From contig CAKUHP010000003.1 of the NCBI GenBank assembly GCA_934658705.1, forward strand, positions 1 through 64,000: a stretch of DNA of 64,000 nucleotides, given 5' to 3'. The translations under genes were made by a program, and so were the position numbers. Below the pieces are notes generated by a model. That model was not told the DNA's origin. It saw only the letters and a list, made by a program, of their open reading frames with translations, and did not search any database. The first letter of the stretch is position 1. Each line of letters begins with the position of its first letter. This document shows positions 26,201 to 34,065 of this stretch, one piece after another. The DNA comes from an uncultured Collinsella sp. Its GTDB lineage: Bacteria > Actinomycetota > Coriobacteriia > Coriobacteriales > Coriobacteriaceae.

Positions 26201-28075
26201 TTGGACGATCACCTGGCTGCCAATCTCCTTGGGGTCGCGCAGCTTAATGACCTTGAACAGAGCGTTCTTGATGACGGAGTAGGACAGGCCGGCAGCGATG
26301 TCACCCACCGTGGCGCCTTCCTTTTGCGCCTGCTTGACGCGCGAGTTCATAAAGACCGTGCAGCGGCTGCCCAGGTCGACGGGGGCCTTGGCGTGGATGG
26401 CGGCGTTGGCAAACGCGCGCACGTCCATGTTCATGGACACCGCGAAGCTCTCGATAAAGCTACCGCAGCCCGACGAGCAGGCCTCGTTGAGCATGATGTG
26501 CTCGATCACGCCGTCCTTGACGCGCAGGCACTTCATGTCCTGGCCGCCAATGTCCAGGATGAACTCGACGCCGGGCAGGAACGCCTTGGCGCCGCGCAGG
26601 TGCGCTACGGTCTCGATCTCGCCGGAGTCGGCCTTGAGGGCCTCGATGAGCAGCGCCTCACCATAGCCCGTGGTGGTCACGTGGCCGATGGTGCAGCCGG
26701 CGGGGATGTGGTTGTAGAAATCGGCCATGATAACCTTGGCCGTGCCCAGGATGTCACCGTTGTTGTTGCCGTACCAGGTGTGCAGCAGCTGGCCGTCCTC
26801 GCCCACGAGCGCGGCCTTCATGGTGGTGGAACCGGCGTCGATACCAATGAACACGCGGCCGGTGTAGCCATCGAGCTTGCCCTTGGGGACGACCTCGGTG
26901 TCGTGGCGGTTCTTGAACTCGGCAAAGTCCTCGTCGGTGGCAAAGAGCGGATCCAGACGCTCGACCTCGGCACCCTGCGTGTCACCCAGGCTGTCAATGG
27001 CATCGATGAGCTGCGGGAATGTGCTGAGCTTGTTGGACTCGTGCGCCATGGCGGCGCCGCTCGCCACAAACAGGTGGGCGTTTTGGGGCACGATGCGGTG
27101 CTCCTCGTCCAGGTTGAGCGTGAGGTAGAAGCGGTGACGCAGCTCGGAGAGGTACTGCAGCGGGCCGCCCAGGAAGGCGACGTTGCCGCGGATGGGACGG
27201 CCGCACGCCAGGCCCGAGATGGTCTGGGTCACGACGGCCTGGAAGATGGAGGCAGCCACGTCCTCGGGGCGGGCGCCCTCGTTGAGCAGCGGCTGCACGT
27301 CGGTCTTGGCAAAGACGCCGCAGCGGCTGGCGATGGGATAGATGGTGGTGGCGTTGGCCGCGAGCTCGTTAAGGCCGCTCGCGTCGGTGTGCAGCAGGGT
27401 GGCCATCTGGTCGATGAAGGCGCCCGTGCCGCCGGCGCAGGTACCGTTCATGCGCTGCTCGATGCCGTTGTCGAAGTAGATAATCTTGGCATCCTCGCCG
27501 CCCAGCTCGATGGCGACGTCGGTAGCGGGGATGAGGGTCTCGACGGCGCGCTTGCTGGCGATGACCTCCTGGACAAACTCCAGGTCGAGCCACTGGGACA
27601 GCAAAAGACCGCCCGAGCCGGTGATGGCGCAGGTCATCTGGGCCGTCGGCAGCACGGTCGCGGCGCCCTCGAACAGGTCGCGCGCGCAGGCGCGAACATC
27701 GGTGTGGTGACGCTGGTACTTGGCGTATACGATTTGGTTGTCGTCGTTGAGCACGGCGAGCTTGACGGTGGTGGAGCCAACGTCGATGCCCAAGTGCAGG
27801 TTGCCGTGGGCGTTGTCGGGATTGAAGATTGCGCCTTCGGGAGCGGCTGCGGCGGTGGCGGCGGGCACGGGCTCAGCGGCATCGAACGCGGCCACGTCGG
27901 TCGGTGCGTCAGCTGCGGCTGCCTCCCCTGCTGCGTTCTTGGCCTCGGCAACTGCCTCAACGACCTTCTCGGCCGCCGCGGTCGCGGCCTTCTGCGCGGC
28001 GTCCGCCACGGCGGGCACGGCCTCGCGGGCGGCAGCGACCATACGGTCCTTAATGCCTTCGACGAGTTTGCTCAT
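23270..28075 (-). CDS. Giant 2-hydroxyacyl-CoA dehydratase activase/dehydratase-like fusion protein
   Basis: This 1601-aa protein has an Ala-rich amphipathic lead (1-85) and two BcrA/BadF/HgdC-type ATPase domains (L-G-I-D-V-G-S-T-T-V-K at about 95-105; F-I-G-I-D-A-G-S-T-T-M-K at about 420). The second has the cluster-binding N-E-A-C-S-S-G-C-G-S-F. A Cys-rich H-V-R-C-G-R-C-S-N-N-C segment and a DUF2229 region (S-E-S-V-C-Y-P-A-K) follow, then a HgdB-like region (N-N-D-I-C-Y-P-S). It ends G-C-V-S-C-D. Such proteins use ATP and Fe-S clusters for low-potential electron transfer; the substrate is unknown. The start at 28075 has GAGGAG five bases upstream. It follows a TetR gene by 11 bp. Confidence 0.85.
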   Translation of the reverse strand: MSKLVEGIKDRMVAAAREAVPAVADAAQKAATAAAEKVVEAVAEAKNAAGEAAAADAPTDVAAFDAAEPVPAATAAAAPEGAIFNPDNAHGNLHLGIDVGSTTVKLAVLNDDNQIVYAKYQRHHTDVRACARDLFEGAATVLPTAQMTCAITGSGGLLLSQWLDLEFVQEVIASKRAVETLIPATDVAIELGGEDAKIIYFDNGIEQRMNGTCAGGTGAFIDQMATLLHTDASGLNELAANATTIYPIASRCGVFAKTDVQPLLNEGARPEDVAASIFQAVVTQTISGLACGRPIRGNVAFLGGPLQYLSELRHRFYLTLNLDEEHRIVPQNAHLFVASGAAMAHESNKLSTFPQLIDAIDSLGDTQGAEVERLDPLFATDEDFAEFKNRHDTEVVPKGKLDGYTGRVFIGIDAGSTTMKAALVGEDGQLLHTWYGNNNGDILGTAKVIMADFYNHIPAGCTIGHVTTTGYGEALLIEALKADSGEIETVAHLRGAKAFLPGVEFILDIGGQDMKCLRVKDGVIEHIMLNEACSSGCGSFIESFAVSMNMDVRAFANAAIHAKAPVDLGSRCTVFMNSRVKQAQKEGATVGDIAAGLSYSVIKNALFKVIKLRDPKEIGSQVIVQGGTFMSDATLRAFEQLTGVHAVRPDIAGCMGAYGAALLARDRAGADGVSTILSAEDIAHLTVTQKHVRCGRCSNNCQLTVNDFGGGRRFITGNRCEKGAGHKKQKTEAPNLFKKKNELLFNREVLSPDEAPRGTVGIPRALNMYENYPFWHAFFTRLGFSVQLSEQSSKKTYQAGIESMPSESVCYPAKMSHGHVMNLIDRDVDFIWMPCVRWERKEDPTAGNCYNCPIVMSYPTALALNIDEIREQNIEFLYPFVPYHDKTELKRRLYQVLAVDRVADAEAGRGRVRGPKITRSEVDAAVNAAFEADARFHEDIQTMGEEALKWVEDHGGHGIVLAGRPYHNDPEINHALPELISSFGFAVFTEDSLAHLVKPERPIRVVDQWMYHSRLYAVARFVTMRNDLDLIQLNSFGCGLDALTTDQVQEILEASGKIYTVLKIDEVSNLGAARIRIRSLMAALKDQEAERLAEATAAGEAYEQGDASPVAPSTDAPAFASRKYTFEAQRESASTAWPKVPFTEQMRDEGYTILCPQMAPIHFDLVKEVFRGAGYNLELLPSTDHDAVEAGLRYVNNDICYPSILVTGQIMEAIESGRYDLSKTAVVISQTGGGCRATNYIALIRKALRESGHPEIPVISLSAVALGEDNPGFKITPALLKQAVYAVLFGDVMMQMLYRCRPYEATPGAANALYEEYMARARKLAPKFNRHNYTKLAREAIRAFDTMPLVGESTKPRVGVVGEILVKFHPTANNHVVDVIEREGCEAVVPGLLDFFLYSMSNAELQKDELGSSATTRASMQALIKLVDWMRTPVEELLEKSERFEAPERIGTMADKARTVLSVCNNMGEGWLLTAEMLDLIDHGAPNIICTQPFACLPNHVVGKAVIKELRRQHPESNIVAVDYDPGASEVNQLNRIKLMISVAKENMRAGKGFKLEKVAPLAMDEVTGQMRAHDGCVSCDSVSEEAVASVAKRLGRGIKK

Positions 28076-28086
28076 TGTCTCTCCTC

Positions 28087-28797
28087 TTAGTTGTTGGACT
28101 CGGCAGGCGCGGCGGTGTTGACCGCATCCTCGAGCTGCAGGTTCAATAGCTTCATGCCGTATTCCGGCACGTTGATATCGATAGGTTGGCCATACAGGTC
28201 GCCGGGGCGCACAAAGGCGATGACCGTCATGATGCGCGCCATGGTCTCGGGCGATTCCGCAAGCCCACGCTCGAACCAACGCTGGACCAGGCCGACCTCG
28301 GCGCTTACGACATAGGTGACGTAATAATCAAAGAACGTTCCCAGCGCCAAACCCAAAATGCCCGTCTGGGCGCGCGGGGCCACCGCTTCGCGCGCGGTGT
28401 CGATAATCTTTTTAATGAAGGCCTGATCGCCACCCGGACCCAGCAGCGAACCGATCAGGTCGCGATTGGCCGCAAGATAGCGCAGCAATTCAACCGAACC
28501 AGGCGCCGGCTCGAGCTCGTCGATATTGCGATAGAGATCGGGCAGCTGAGCTGCGGTGATAAGCTCAACGCGCTCGCGGATCTCGGCAAGCAGGCTCTCT
28601 TCGATCTGATTGATAAAGTCGGGAATATCGCGGTAGTGCGAATAGAACGTGCGGCGCGTAAGCCCGGCACGCTCGGTGAGCGACGCGACGTTAATGCGCG
28701 AAAGATCGCCGCTTTCGGCAAGCTCGTCGGCAAGCGCCTGGCGAAGGGCACGCTGCGAGCGAAGGGATCGGCGGTCGCATTTCTCGAGCTGGGACAA
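28087..28797 (-). CDS. TetR family transcriptional regulator
   Basis: This 236-aa protein has an N-terminal helix-turn-helix of TetR type (about 20-66; V-A-S-L-T-E-R-A-G-L-T-R-R-T-F-Y-S-H-Y) and a helical C-terminal ligand domain of the TetR_C_7-like sort. It starts at TTG 28797, supported by AAGGAGG five bases upstream; no in-frame ATG offers an alternative. Its stop is 11 bp before the giant dehydratase-activase gene, so the two form an operon and the regulator probably controls both. The perfect palindrome at 28849-28863, 52 bp upstream, is a likely autoregulatory operator. Confidence 0.88.
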   Translation of the reverse strand: MSQLEKCDRRSLRSQRALRQALADELAESGDLSRINVASLTERAGLTRRTFYSHYRDIPDFINQIEESLLAEIRERVELITAAQLPDLYRNIDELEPAPGSVELLRYLAANRDLIGSLLGPGGDQAFIKKIIDTAREAVAPRAQTGILGLALGTFFDYYVTYVVSAEVGLVQRWFERGLAESPETMARIMTVIAFVRPGDLYGQPIDINVPEYGMKLLNLQLEDAVNTAAPAESNN

Positions 28798-28848
28798 ACG
28801 TCCTCCTTGTTACTCAGTCTGTGCGCTATTGCACAGTGCGAGTATTAT

Positions 28849-28863
28849 TGCACACCGTGTGCA
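28849..28863. promoter_or_regulatory. Putative TetR operator TGCACACCGTGTGCA
   Basis: A 15-bp perfect palindrome with a central C lies between the divergent tetR and the 29001 gene. A second related half-site, ATTGCACA, lies at 28828-28835. Confidence 0.55.
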
Positions 28864-28889
28864 TCAACACGTAAAGGCAATATTTGGAT

Positions 28890-28916
28890 GTGGCAAAGGG
28901 ACAGTCCCTTTGTCAC
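28890..28916. repeat. GGGACAG palindrome, GTGACAAAGGGA-arm type
   Basis: GTGGCAAAGGGA and TCCCTTTGTCAC arms flank CAG. This is a sister of the copies at 44443, 44876 and 45185. It lies between the tetR operator and the promoter region of the 29001 gene. Confidence 0.75.
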
Positions 28917-28930
28917 ACCGATCGAGCCTG

Positions 28931-28946
28931 GTCCCGCTAATGGGAC
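28931..28946. promoter_or_regulatory. Palindrome GTCCCGCTAATGGGAC upstream of the first A-B gene
   Basis: GTCCC-N6-GGGAC lies 55-70 bp before the 29001 start. A near-identical site (31860-31875) lies at a similar distance before the second A-B gene. Both are followed by an AAA-N-CACA segment, so the duplicated gene kept its upstream element. A shared operator is a reasonable inference. Confidence 0.45.
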
Positions 28947-29000
28947 TCTAAATCACAGCCTCCATTACATCATTCAGTAAAGACTGATAAGGAGGCCATC

Positions 29001-31124
29001 ATGAATAACCAGGCAAGCGATAGCATCACCGATGCCGGCAAGGATCTCGTCCTCGGCTGCATCAAGAGCGCCGAGCTGCGCGATCACATGCGCAAATACT
29101 TGTACTGCCCTGCACCAATCATCGCTGGCTCCCTCAAGACGCTCGACGAGAAGCGCATCATGCTCGAACAACTCCGCGAGCATGTCACGCCGGAGCTCGC
29201 CGAAGACATCGATTCCCATCTCGCCCAGCTCAACAGCGCGCTCGAAATGCTCCACAACGTCGAGCGTGACCACGGAATCCTCCTGCTATACGTCAGGTTC
29301 TACAACGAGGAGGAGCGCGACGCCGACGACCTCGACGGCCCCTTCCCCACCGCATCGTGGGATGCCGCGCAAACGCTCATGAAGCGCTATATCGAAGAGT
29401 ATCCTGACGACGATTGGTCCGAATCGTACTGGGCAATCAATCTTTACACCTCGGAAGACCTGCACGAGCACCAAACAGCGCAGCCTTCCCTGTCGTTCGC
29501 GGCAACCAAAGACGGAAAACTCATATTCCTCCACGACCGGCGCACTAACCGCACTCGCAAATCATATGTCGAAAGCGCTTGGCGAAACGAAAGCAGGCGG
29601 TTCTGTGCGCACGACGAGTCCATCTATACGCCGTGGGTCCCGGGCGACATCCTCAAGATAGACGGCAGGCCCTTCGACCACGGGCCTCGCTTTGCCATCG
29701 TGCTCGAGAATGACTATGAGCACACGCTCCGGGGCCAAATCTGGTGCGCAGGACCCAGCAGGAGCCACGGCGTTAAGGAAGGATCACTTTCCTCCGGCAC
29801 CTACCGCGACTGCCTTTTGGACCCCTTCGCCCCCTCCGCGCTCTATACCGTCGAACGCTACACCGGCGACCTTCCAGACGACTGCGCCTTTATGCTCGAG
29901 CTTTCGCAAAAGCTGCACGATGACCCCGACTACGGCACGCAATGGGCCGAAGGCTCGACCGGGCACGATTGCCTGCAGCCATACCGCAAGTCCACCAGCC
30001 AAAACACGCTGGACATTCGTTCGGACATCTTCGAGTTTTTGGACTCGCACAGCATTAAGAAGCATCTTCAATGCATCGACTACGAACTCACCACGCCCAT
30101 AGCGGCTTTCATCGTCCACCGCTCGCACAAAGCGACATTGCAGCAAAAGCTCGAAGGCTGGCAAAAGATCATCGACAATATGCCCAACTGCACCATGAGC
30201 CTCAGAAACAACACGTTCAACATCCCGGACTTCCATGCCTTCCTGCGCAACGTCATCAAGCAGGAGCAAAGGAAGCTTGCACACTTTAAAAGGACGAACG
30301 GCCAAAGCCTATATTTCTTTGAGGATTACTCATGGGACCGGCATGACCAAGGCAACCTTCTCTACGGTCCTTATAGCAGCTATCAAACGTGCTTCGATGC
30401 CATCTGGAAAGAGCTCGACGGTGATGACCCCAAAGCCATCAGGATTACTCGCCGCCCTATCGACCCGGACGAGGAGCACTATGTCGATGACATGGTCATA
30501 CTGAATGCTGAGGGTGAAGTGATGTCTTGCGATTACCGTAACGAAAACGAGTGGGACGAGGCTGGCGCCGCAAGCGATTTCGAGGACATGTGGTTCGATA
30601 TTCCGACGCCCTTCCATGCCGGAGACATCGTTTGCAACCTCCAACGCCCCGACGAACCCATGGTGCTGTTTGACCTGCAAACGTGGGGGTCCGAACGAGT
30701 CGACAAAGAACTCGTCTCTTCCGCCTACAAAGACCGCCTCGTTCAAAAGGCCGACAAGCTATTGCGTTGGCACCGATATGGCGGAGATACCAGTGACATG
30801 TACGCCTACGGTTGCCAGGTCTCATCCGCCTTGCACTTCCCCTTCTATATTGGGGAGCCTGAGGGATTTCTTCTGGACATCGACTATTACCGCAAGCCGC
30901 TCAAGACGGAGGAGCGGATCCTCTACGGCGTCAGGGCGTATGTCAAAGGTGACCTATCGGTCGACTCGCTCGCCGCGATGGCGAGCGCATGCGAGCTGCG
31001 GGCGCTGGCGGAGAAAAAGGCACGCGGCTTTGAGGACGCAGACAGCTGGCTCAAGGATCGCTATCCAGAACTGTTCGACGCAACAGTTGATCCTTTCTTA
31101 GAGGAAGGTTGCACCGGTTGCTAG
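29001..31124 (+). CDS. Uncharacterised two-module (A-B) protein, copy 1
   Basis: This 707-aa soluble, acidic protein has no signal peptide or membrane segment. Module A (about 10-335) has a helical start, then G-P-F-P-T-A-S-W-D-A-A-Q and Y-T-P-W-V-P-G-D-I-L-K-I-D-G-R-P-F. Module B (about 342-693) has I-F-E-F-L-D-S-H-S-I-K-K-H-L, G-P-Y-S-S-Y-Q-T-C-F-D-A-I and F-D-I-P-T-P-F-H-A-G-D-I-V. The two modules share order and motifs and look like an internal duplication. I recall similar hypothetical proteins in gut Firmicutes, but no function. The P-T-P-F-x-x-G-D-I block ends in a beta-rich stretch. The start has AAGGAGG five bases upstream. Paralogues lie at 31931, 34066 and 35190. Confidence 0.8.
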   Translation: MNNQASDSITDAGKDLVLGCIKSAELRDHMRKYLYCPAPIIAGSLKTLDEKRIMLEQLREHVTPELAEDIDSHLAQLNSALEMLHNVERDHGILLLYVRFYNEEERDADDLDGPFPTASWDAAQTLMKRYIEEYPDDDWSESYWAINLYTSEDLHEHQTAQPSLSFAATKDGKLIFLHDRRTNRTRKSYVESAWRNESRRFCAHDESIYTPWVPGDILKIDGRPFDHGPRFAIVLENDYEHTLRGQIWCAGPSRSHGVKEGSLSSGTYRDCLLDPFAPSALYTVERYTGDLPDDCAFMLELSQKLHDDPDYGTQWAEGSTGHDCLQPYRKSTSQNTLDIRSDIFEFLDSHSIKKHLQCIDYELTTPIAAFIVHRSHKATLQQKLEGWQKIIDNMPNCTMSLRNNTFNIPDFHAFLRNVIKQEQRKLAHFKRTNGQSLYFFEDYSWDRHDQGNLLYGPYSSYQTCFDAIWKELDGDDPKAIRITRRPIDPDEEHYVDDMVILNAEGEVMSCDYRNENEWDEAGAASDFEDMWFDIPTPFHAGDIVCNLQRPDEPMVLFDLQTWGSERVDKELVSSAYKDRLVQKADKLLRWHRYGGDTSDMYAYGCQVSSALHFPFYIGEPEGFLLDIDYYRKPLKTEERILYGVRAYVKGDLSVDSLAAMASACELRALAEKKARGFEDADSWLKDRYPELFDATVDPFLEEGCTGC

Positions 31125-31129
31125 ATAAA

Positions 31130-31158
31130 GGGGTCATCGCCTTAACGGCGGTGACCCC
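31130..31158 (+). terminator. Terminator-like hairpin after the first A-B gene
   Basis: GGGGTCATCGCC pairs with GGCGGTGACCCC over a TTAAC loop, followed by TTCCGTTGCGTTTT. The hairpin and flanks are nearly the same as at 44609-44638 beside the candidate type I toxin gene. Confidence 0.6.
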
Positions 31159-31193
31159 TTCCGTTGCGTTTTAACGTGCTTTTTATCGGCACA

Positions 31194-31784
31194 TCAACGG
31201 TACCACTCCTCCAATTCGCGCGACAGCGCATATTCCCAGGTGATCTCTGTGGGGGGATCGGCGATTTGAAGATAGGCCTCCCACATGAGCATGGCAATTT
31301 TCTTGAATGGAAGAAATCCGCATGCTCCGCCGAACGCAGGGACCACGATTCGCTGTCGCGAAGTTCGCATCGCCTCCATAAGCGTTGTCCTCATGCATTG
31401 ATAGACAACCAAGGGGTCAACGATGGGGCTGGGGGCCCGCATGGTCGGAGTATGTATGAGCAGGATGTCCTCGCGTCCGGGAATCGGGACGGAAAAGCTT
31501 GTACCAACCGGTTGCTCTCCGCAAAACTGCTCCAAAATAACCGCTCGAACCCGTTCGGCAAGCGCCGGTCCAAACTCCTCGGATATCGCTCTGTCGTAAT
31601 TGCCGTCCATCAAGCCATATGCGTTCGCCGGCGACACGACAGCATCGACTTCGGGATGCTGTCCGATGAACGTCCTAAAATCACAGCAATGCGCCGTAAC
31701 GCCTTTATACCCCCTGAAAGCATCCTCCCAAGCCTCCGCCATACCGGCGCTATTCGTCACAAGATCCAGCTTCATCTTTTGCAT
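31194..31784 (-). CDS. Macro-domain protein
   Basis: This 196-aa protein has the macro-domain core: D-A-V-V-S-P-A-N-A-Y-G-L-M-D-G-N-Y-D (about 47-64) and I-V-V-P-A-F-G-G-A-C-G-F-L-P (about 145-158). These match the V-(N/S)-(A/P)-x-N and G-G-x-x-G loops that bind ADP-ribose. It could remove or read ADP-ribose on proteins or nucleic acids, or process ADP-ribose metabolites. The G-N-Y-D form resembles phage-tail-like and stand-alone prokaryotic macro proteins. It starts at 31784 with AAAGGA six bases upstream. It lies antisense between two A-B paralogues and converges on the first; no ADP-ribosyltransferase is recognised nearby. Confidence 0.82.
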   Translation of the reverse strand: MQKMKLDLVTNSAGMAEAWEDAFRGYKGVTAHCCDFRTFIGQHPEVDAVVSPANAYGLMDGNYDRAISEEFGPALAERVRAVILEQFCGEQPVGTSFSVPIPGREDILLIHTPTMRAPSPIVDPLVVYQCMRTTLMEAMRTSRQRIVVPAFGGACGFLPFKKIAMLMWEAYLQIADPPTEITWEYALSRELEEWYR

Positions 31785-31859
31785 GGCAATCCTTTCAACA
31801 CGCGCACGCCCATGTACCGGTGCGTTTCCAGAAGTATGTTTGACGCGAGATTCATATCA

Positions 31860-31875
31860 GACCCGTTAATGGGAC
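31860..31875. promoter_or_regulatory. Imperfect palindrome upstream of the second A-B gene
   Basis: GACCCGTTAATGGGAC matches 28931-28946 at 13 of 16 positions and lies 56-71 bp before the 31931 start. Confidence 0.4.
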
Positions 31876-31930
31876 TACAAACCACAATCTCTGACGGATG
31901 CTAACGGCACCGACCAAAGAGGAGGTTGCC

Positions 31931-34063
31931 ATGAACAGCCAGACCGATACCATAATCACCGACGCCGGCAGGGAGCTCGTATGCAGCTGCATCAAGGATG
32001 ATGAACTGCGCACTCACATGTTTAAACACATGGGAATGGCAGATGGCTCCCTCTGCAACATCATCGGTGGCTCGCTCAGGACGCTCGACGAAAAACAGTC
32101 CATACTTGAGCAGCTCCACGAGCAGGTCGCATCGGAACTTGTCGATGACATTGATTCCAGCCTTGACCAGCTCAGCACTGCACTCGATATGCTTTACAAC
32201 ATTGAGCGCGACCACGGCATCCTTCTAATCTCCGGCATGTTTTACAGTGAAGAGGAGCGCGGGCACGACACCTTTGACGGCCCCTTCCCCGTTGCCTCAT
32301 GGGAAGCCGCTCAAACGCTCATGAAGCAATACGTCGATGACGACCCCGATGAAGATTGGTCCGAATCATTCTGGCAGATTAGGCTCTATACCGCCGAAGA
32401 CTTACACGACCGCCCGCGCACTCAAGCCTCACTGAAATTCGCCGCGACTATGGCGGGTGACCTGGTCTTTTTGAGCGACCGCCGGAATCAACGGACTCCG
32501 CGTCAAAGCATCGACCACTTGATGTGGAACAAAGGCAAACGCTTCTGCGCCAATGGCGAGGTCTTTTATACTCCCTGGGTCCCCGGCGACATCATCAAGA
32601 TCGATAGTCGACCCTTCGACCACGGTCCCCGCTTCGCCATCGTGCTCGAAGACGACTACGATAGTTCGTTCAAAGGCCAGGTTTGGTGCGCCTATCCGAG
32701 CAAGATCTACGGAGTCGAAGAAGGTGCACTCCGCTTGAGGGATTTCGTTGACGGCTTCCTCGACGACTTCACGCCTTCTGCTCTTTATACCGCCGAGCGC
32801 TACACCGGCGACTTGCCCGATGATTGCTCCTTTATGCTCGAACTCTCGAAAAAGCTGCACGATGACCCCGGCTGTGGCAAACAATGGTCGGATGGATCGG
32901 TCGTACACGACTGTCTGCAGCCATACCGCACATCGGCCGATCCCAGCACCAACGCCATACGTTCGGACATCCTCGGGTTTCTCGACTCGCCCGACATTAA
33001 AGAGCACTTAAAGGACATCGGCTATGAGTTCACCACGCCCGAGGCGGCATTTATTGTTGCCCGTTCGAACGAGAAAGCGCTACGGCAGAAGATCGAGGGC
33101 TGGCAAAAGATTATCGACAACATGCCCAATTGCGCGATGACCAGGCGGCACGGCACGCTTAGCATTCCGAACTTCCATGTCTTTCTTCGCGACGTCATCA
33201 AATGGGAGCGCAAGAAAATCGCCCGATTCAAACAGCCTGGCAAGCACATGTATTTCTTTGAGGACAGGACGGGAAATCCCTATGAGAGCGAATCCAGCTT
33301 TGGTCCCTACACCAGCTACGATAAATGTTTCGAGGCAATCTGGAATGAGCTTGAGGAGGAGAATCCTACCTCGATTGAAATAACGCGCCGCCCGATCGAC
33401 CCGGACGAAGACTACTATGCCGCCGATAAGCTCATGATCAACGCAAAAGGCGAAATCATGGACTGCCAGCTGCGCTGCATCGACGTGGAACGCGAGGGCG
33501 AAGATCCCACTTTTGTCTTTGAGTTGATGTGGTTTAGCATCCCGACGCCATTCCACGCCGGCGACATCATTTGTCGTCACGGCGACCCTGGCGACCCCAT
33601 GCTGCTTCTCAATATGCAGACATGGACCACGCAGCGGGTCATAGACGAGCTCCCGCCGTCCACCTACAGGGAACGTGCCGCAAAAGGGGCCGATGACCTG
33701 CTCAGGCACCATCGGCAAAATGGCGATACGAGTGATATGTACGCCTACGGCTGTCAGATTGAATATCCCCTGGAATACCCCGTCTACATCGGAGAGCCGA
33801 GTTGCTTTCTTCTCGATATGGAATACTGCCGCGCCCCGCTCAAGCCGGAGGCGCGAATTCTGCACGGCGTACGGGCATATCTCGACGGTCATCTTGGTCT
33901 TGACTCGCTTATTGCGCTATCAAGTCTTTGCGAGTTGCAGGCGCTGGTCAAGAAAAAAGCCGAGTGGTTTGAAAGGGAAGATGGCGGACTCAAGACCCGC
34001 TATCCGGAGCTGTTCGACGATGCGATAACCCCGCTGGCGCGTTTCTCGACAAAGAGGAGTTAA
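31931..34063 (+). CDS. Uncharacterised two-module (A-B) protein, copy 2
   Basis: This 710-aa protein is a close paralogue of the 29001-31124 product along its whole length. Module A has G-P-F-P-V-A-S-W-E-A-A-Q and Y-T-P-W-V-P-G-D-I-I-K-I-D-S-R-P-F. Module B has I-L-G-F-L-D-S-P-D-I-K-E-H-L, G-P-Y-T-S-Y-D-K-C-F-E-A-I and F-S-I-P-T-P-F-H-A-G-D-I-I. The start MNSQTDT at 31931 has GAGGAGG six bases upstream; the same M-N-(N/S)-Q opening in copy 1 supports it. It leads a run with the B-only (2-nt gap) and A-only proteins, likely one operon. Function unknown; conservation in both modules argues against decay. Confidence 0.8.
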   Translation: MNSQTDTIITDAGRELVCSCIKDDELRTHMFKHMGMADGSLCNIIGGSLRTLDEKQSILEQLHEQVASELVDDIDSSLDQLSTALDMLYNIERDHGILLISGMFYSEEERGHDTFDGPFPVASWEAAQTLMKQYVDDDPDEDWSESFWQIRLYTAEDLHDRPRTQASLKFAATMAGDLVFLSDRRNQRTPRQSIDHLMWNKGKRFCANGEVFYTPWVPGDIIKIDSRPFDHGPRFAIVLEDDYDSSFKGQVWCAYPSKIYGVEEGALRLRDFVDGFLDDFTPSALYTAERYTGDLPDDCSFMLELSKKLHDDPGCGKQWSDGSVVHDCLQPYRTSADPSTNAIRSDILGFLDSPDIKEHLKDIGYEFTTPEAAFIVARSNEKALRQKIEGWQKIIDNMPNCAMTRRHGTLSIPNFHVFLRDVIKWERKKIARFKQPGKHMYFFEDRTGNPYESESSFGPYTSYDKCFEAIWNELEEENPTSIEITRRPIDPDEDYYAADKLMINAKGEIMDCQLRCIDVEREGEDPTFVFELMWFSIPTPFHAGDIICRHGDPGDPMLLLNMQTWTTQRVIDELPPSTYRERAAKGADDLLRHHRQNGDTSDMYAYGCQIEYPLEYPVYIGEPSCFLLDMEYCRAPLKPEARILHGVRAYLDGHLGLDSLIALSSLCELQALVKKKAEWFEREDGGLKTRYPELFDDAITPLARFSTKRS

Positions 34064-34065
34064 TC

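Noticed and set aside
25889-28090. Long plus-strand open frame (733 codons) opposite the dehydratase-activase gene
   Set aside because: Low-complexity Gly/Val/His/Asp translation mirroring the real gene; no start signal.
29001-31124. Link of the P-T-P-F-x-x-G-D-I block to MazF/PemK-type toxins
   Set aside because: Only the G-D-I and R-P-F fragments resemble that fold; length, remaining motifs and the duplicated layout do not support a toxin call from sequence alone.
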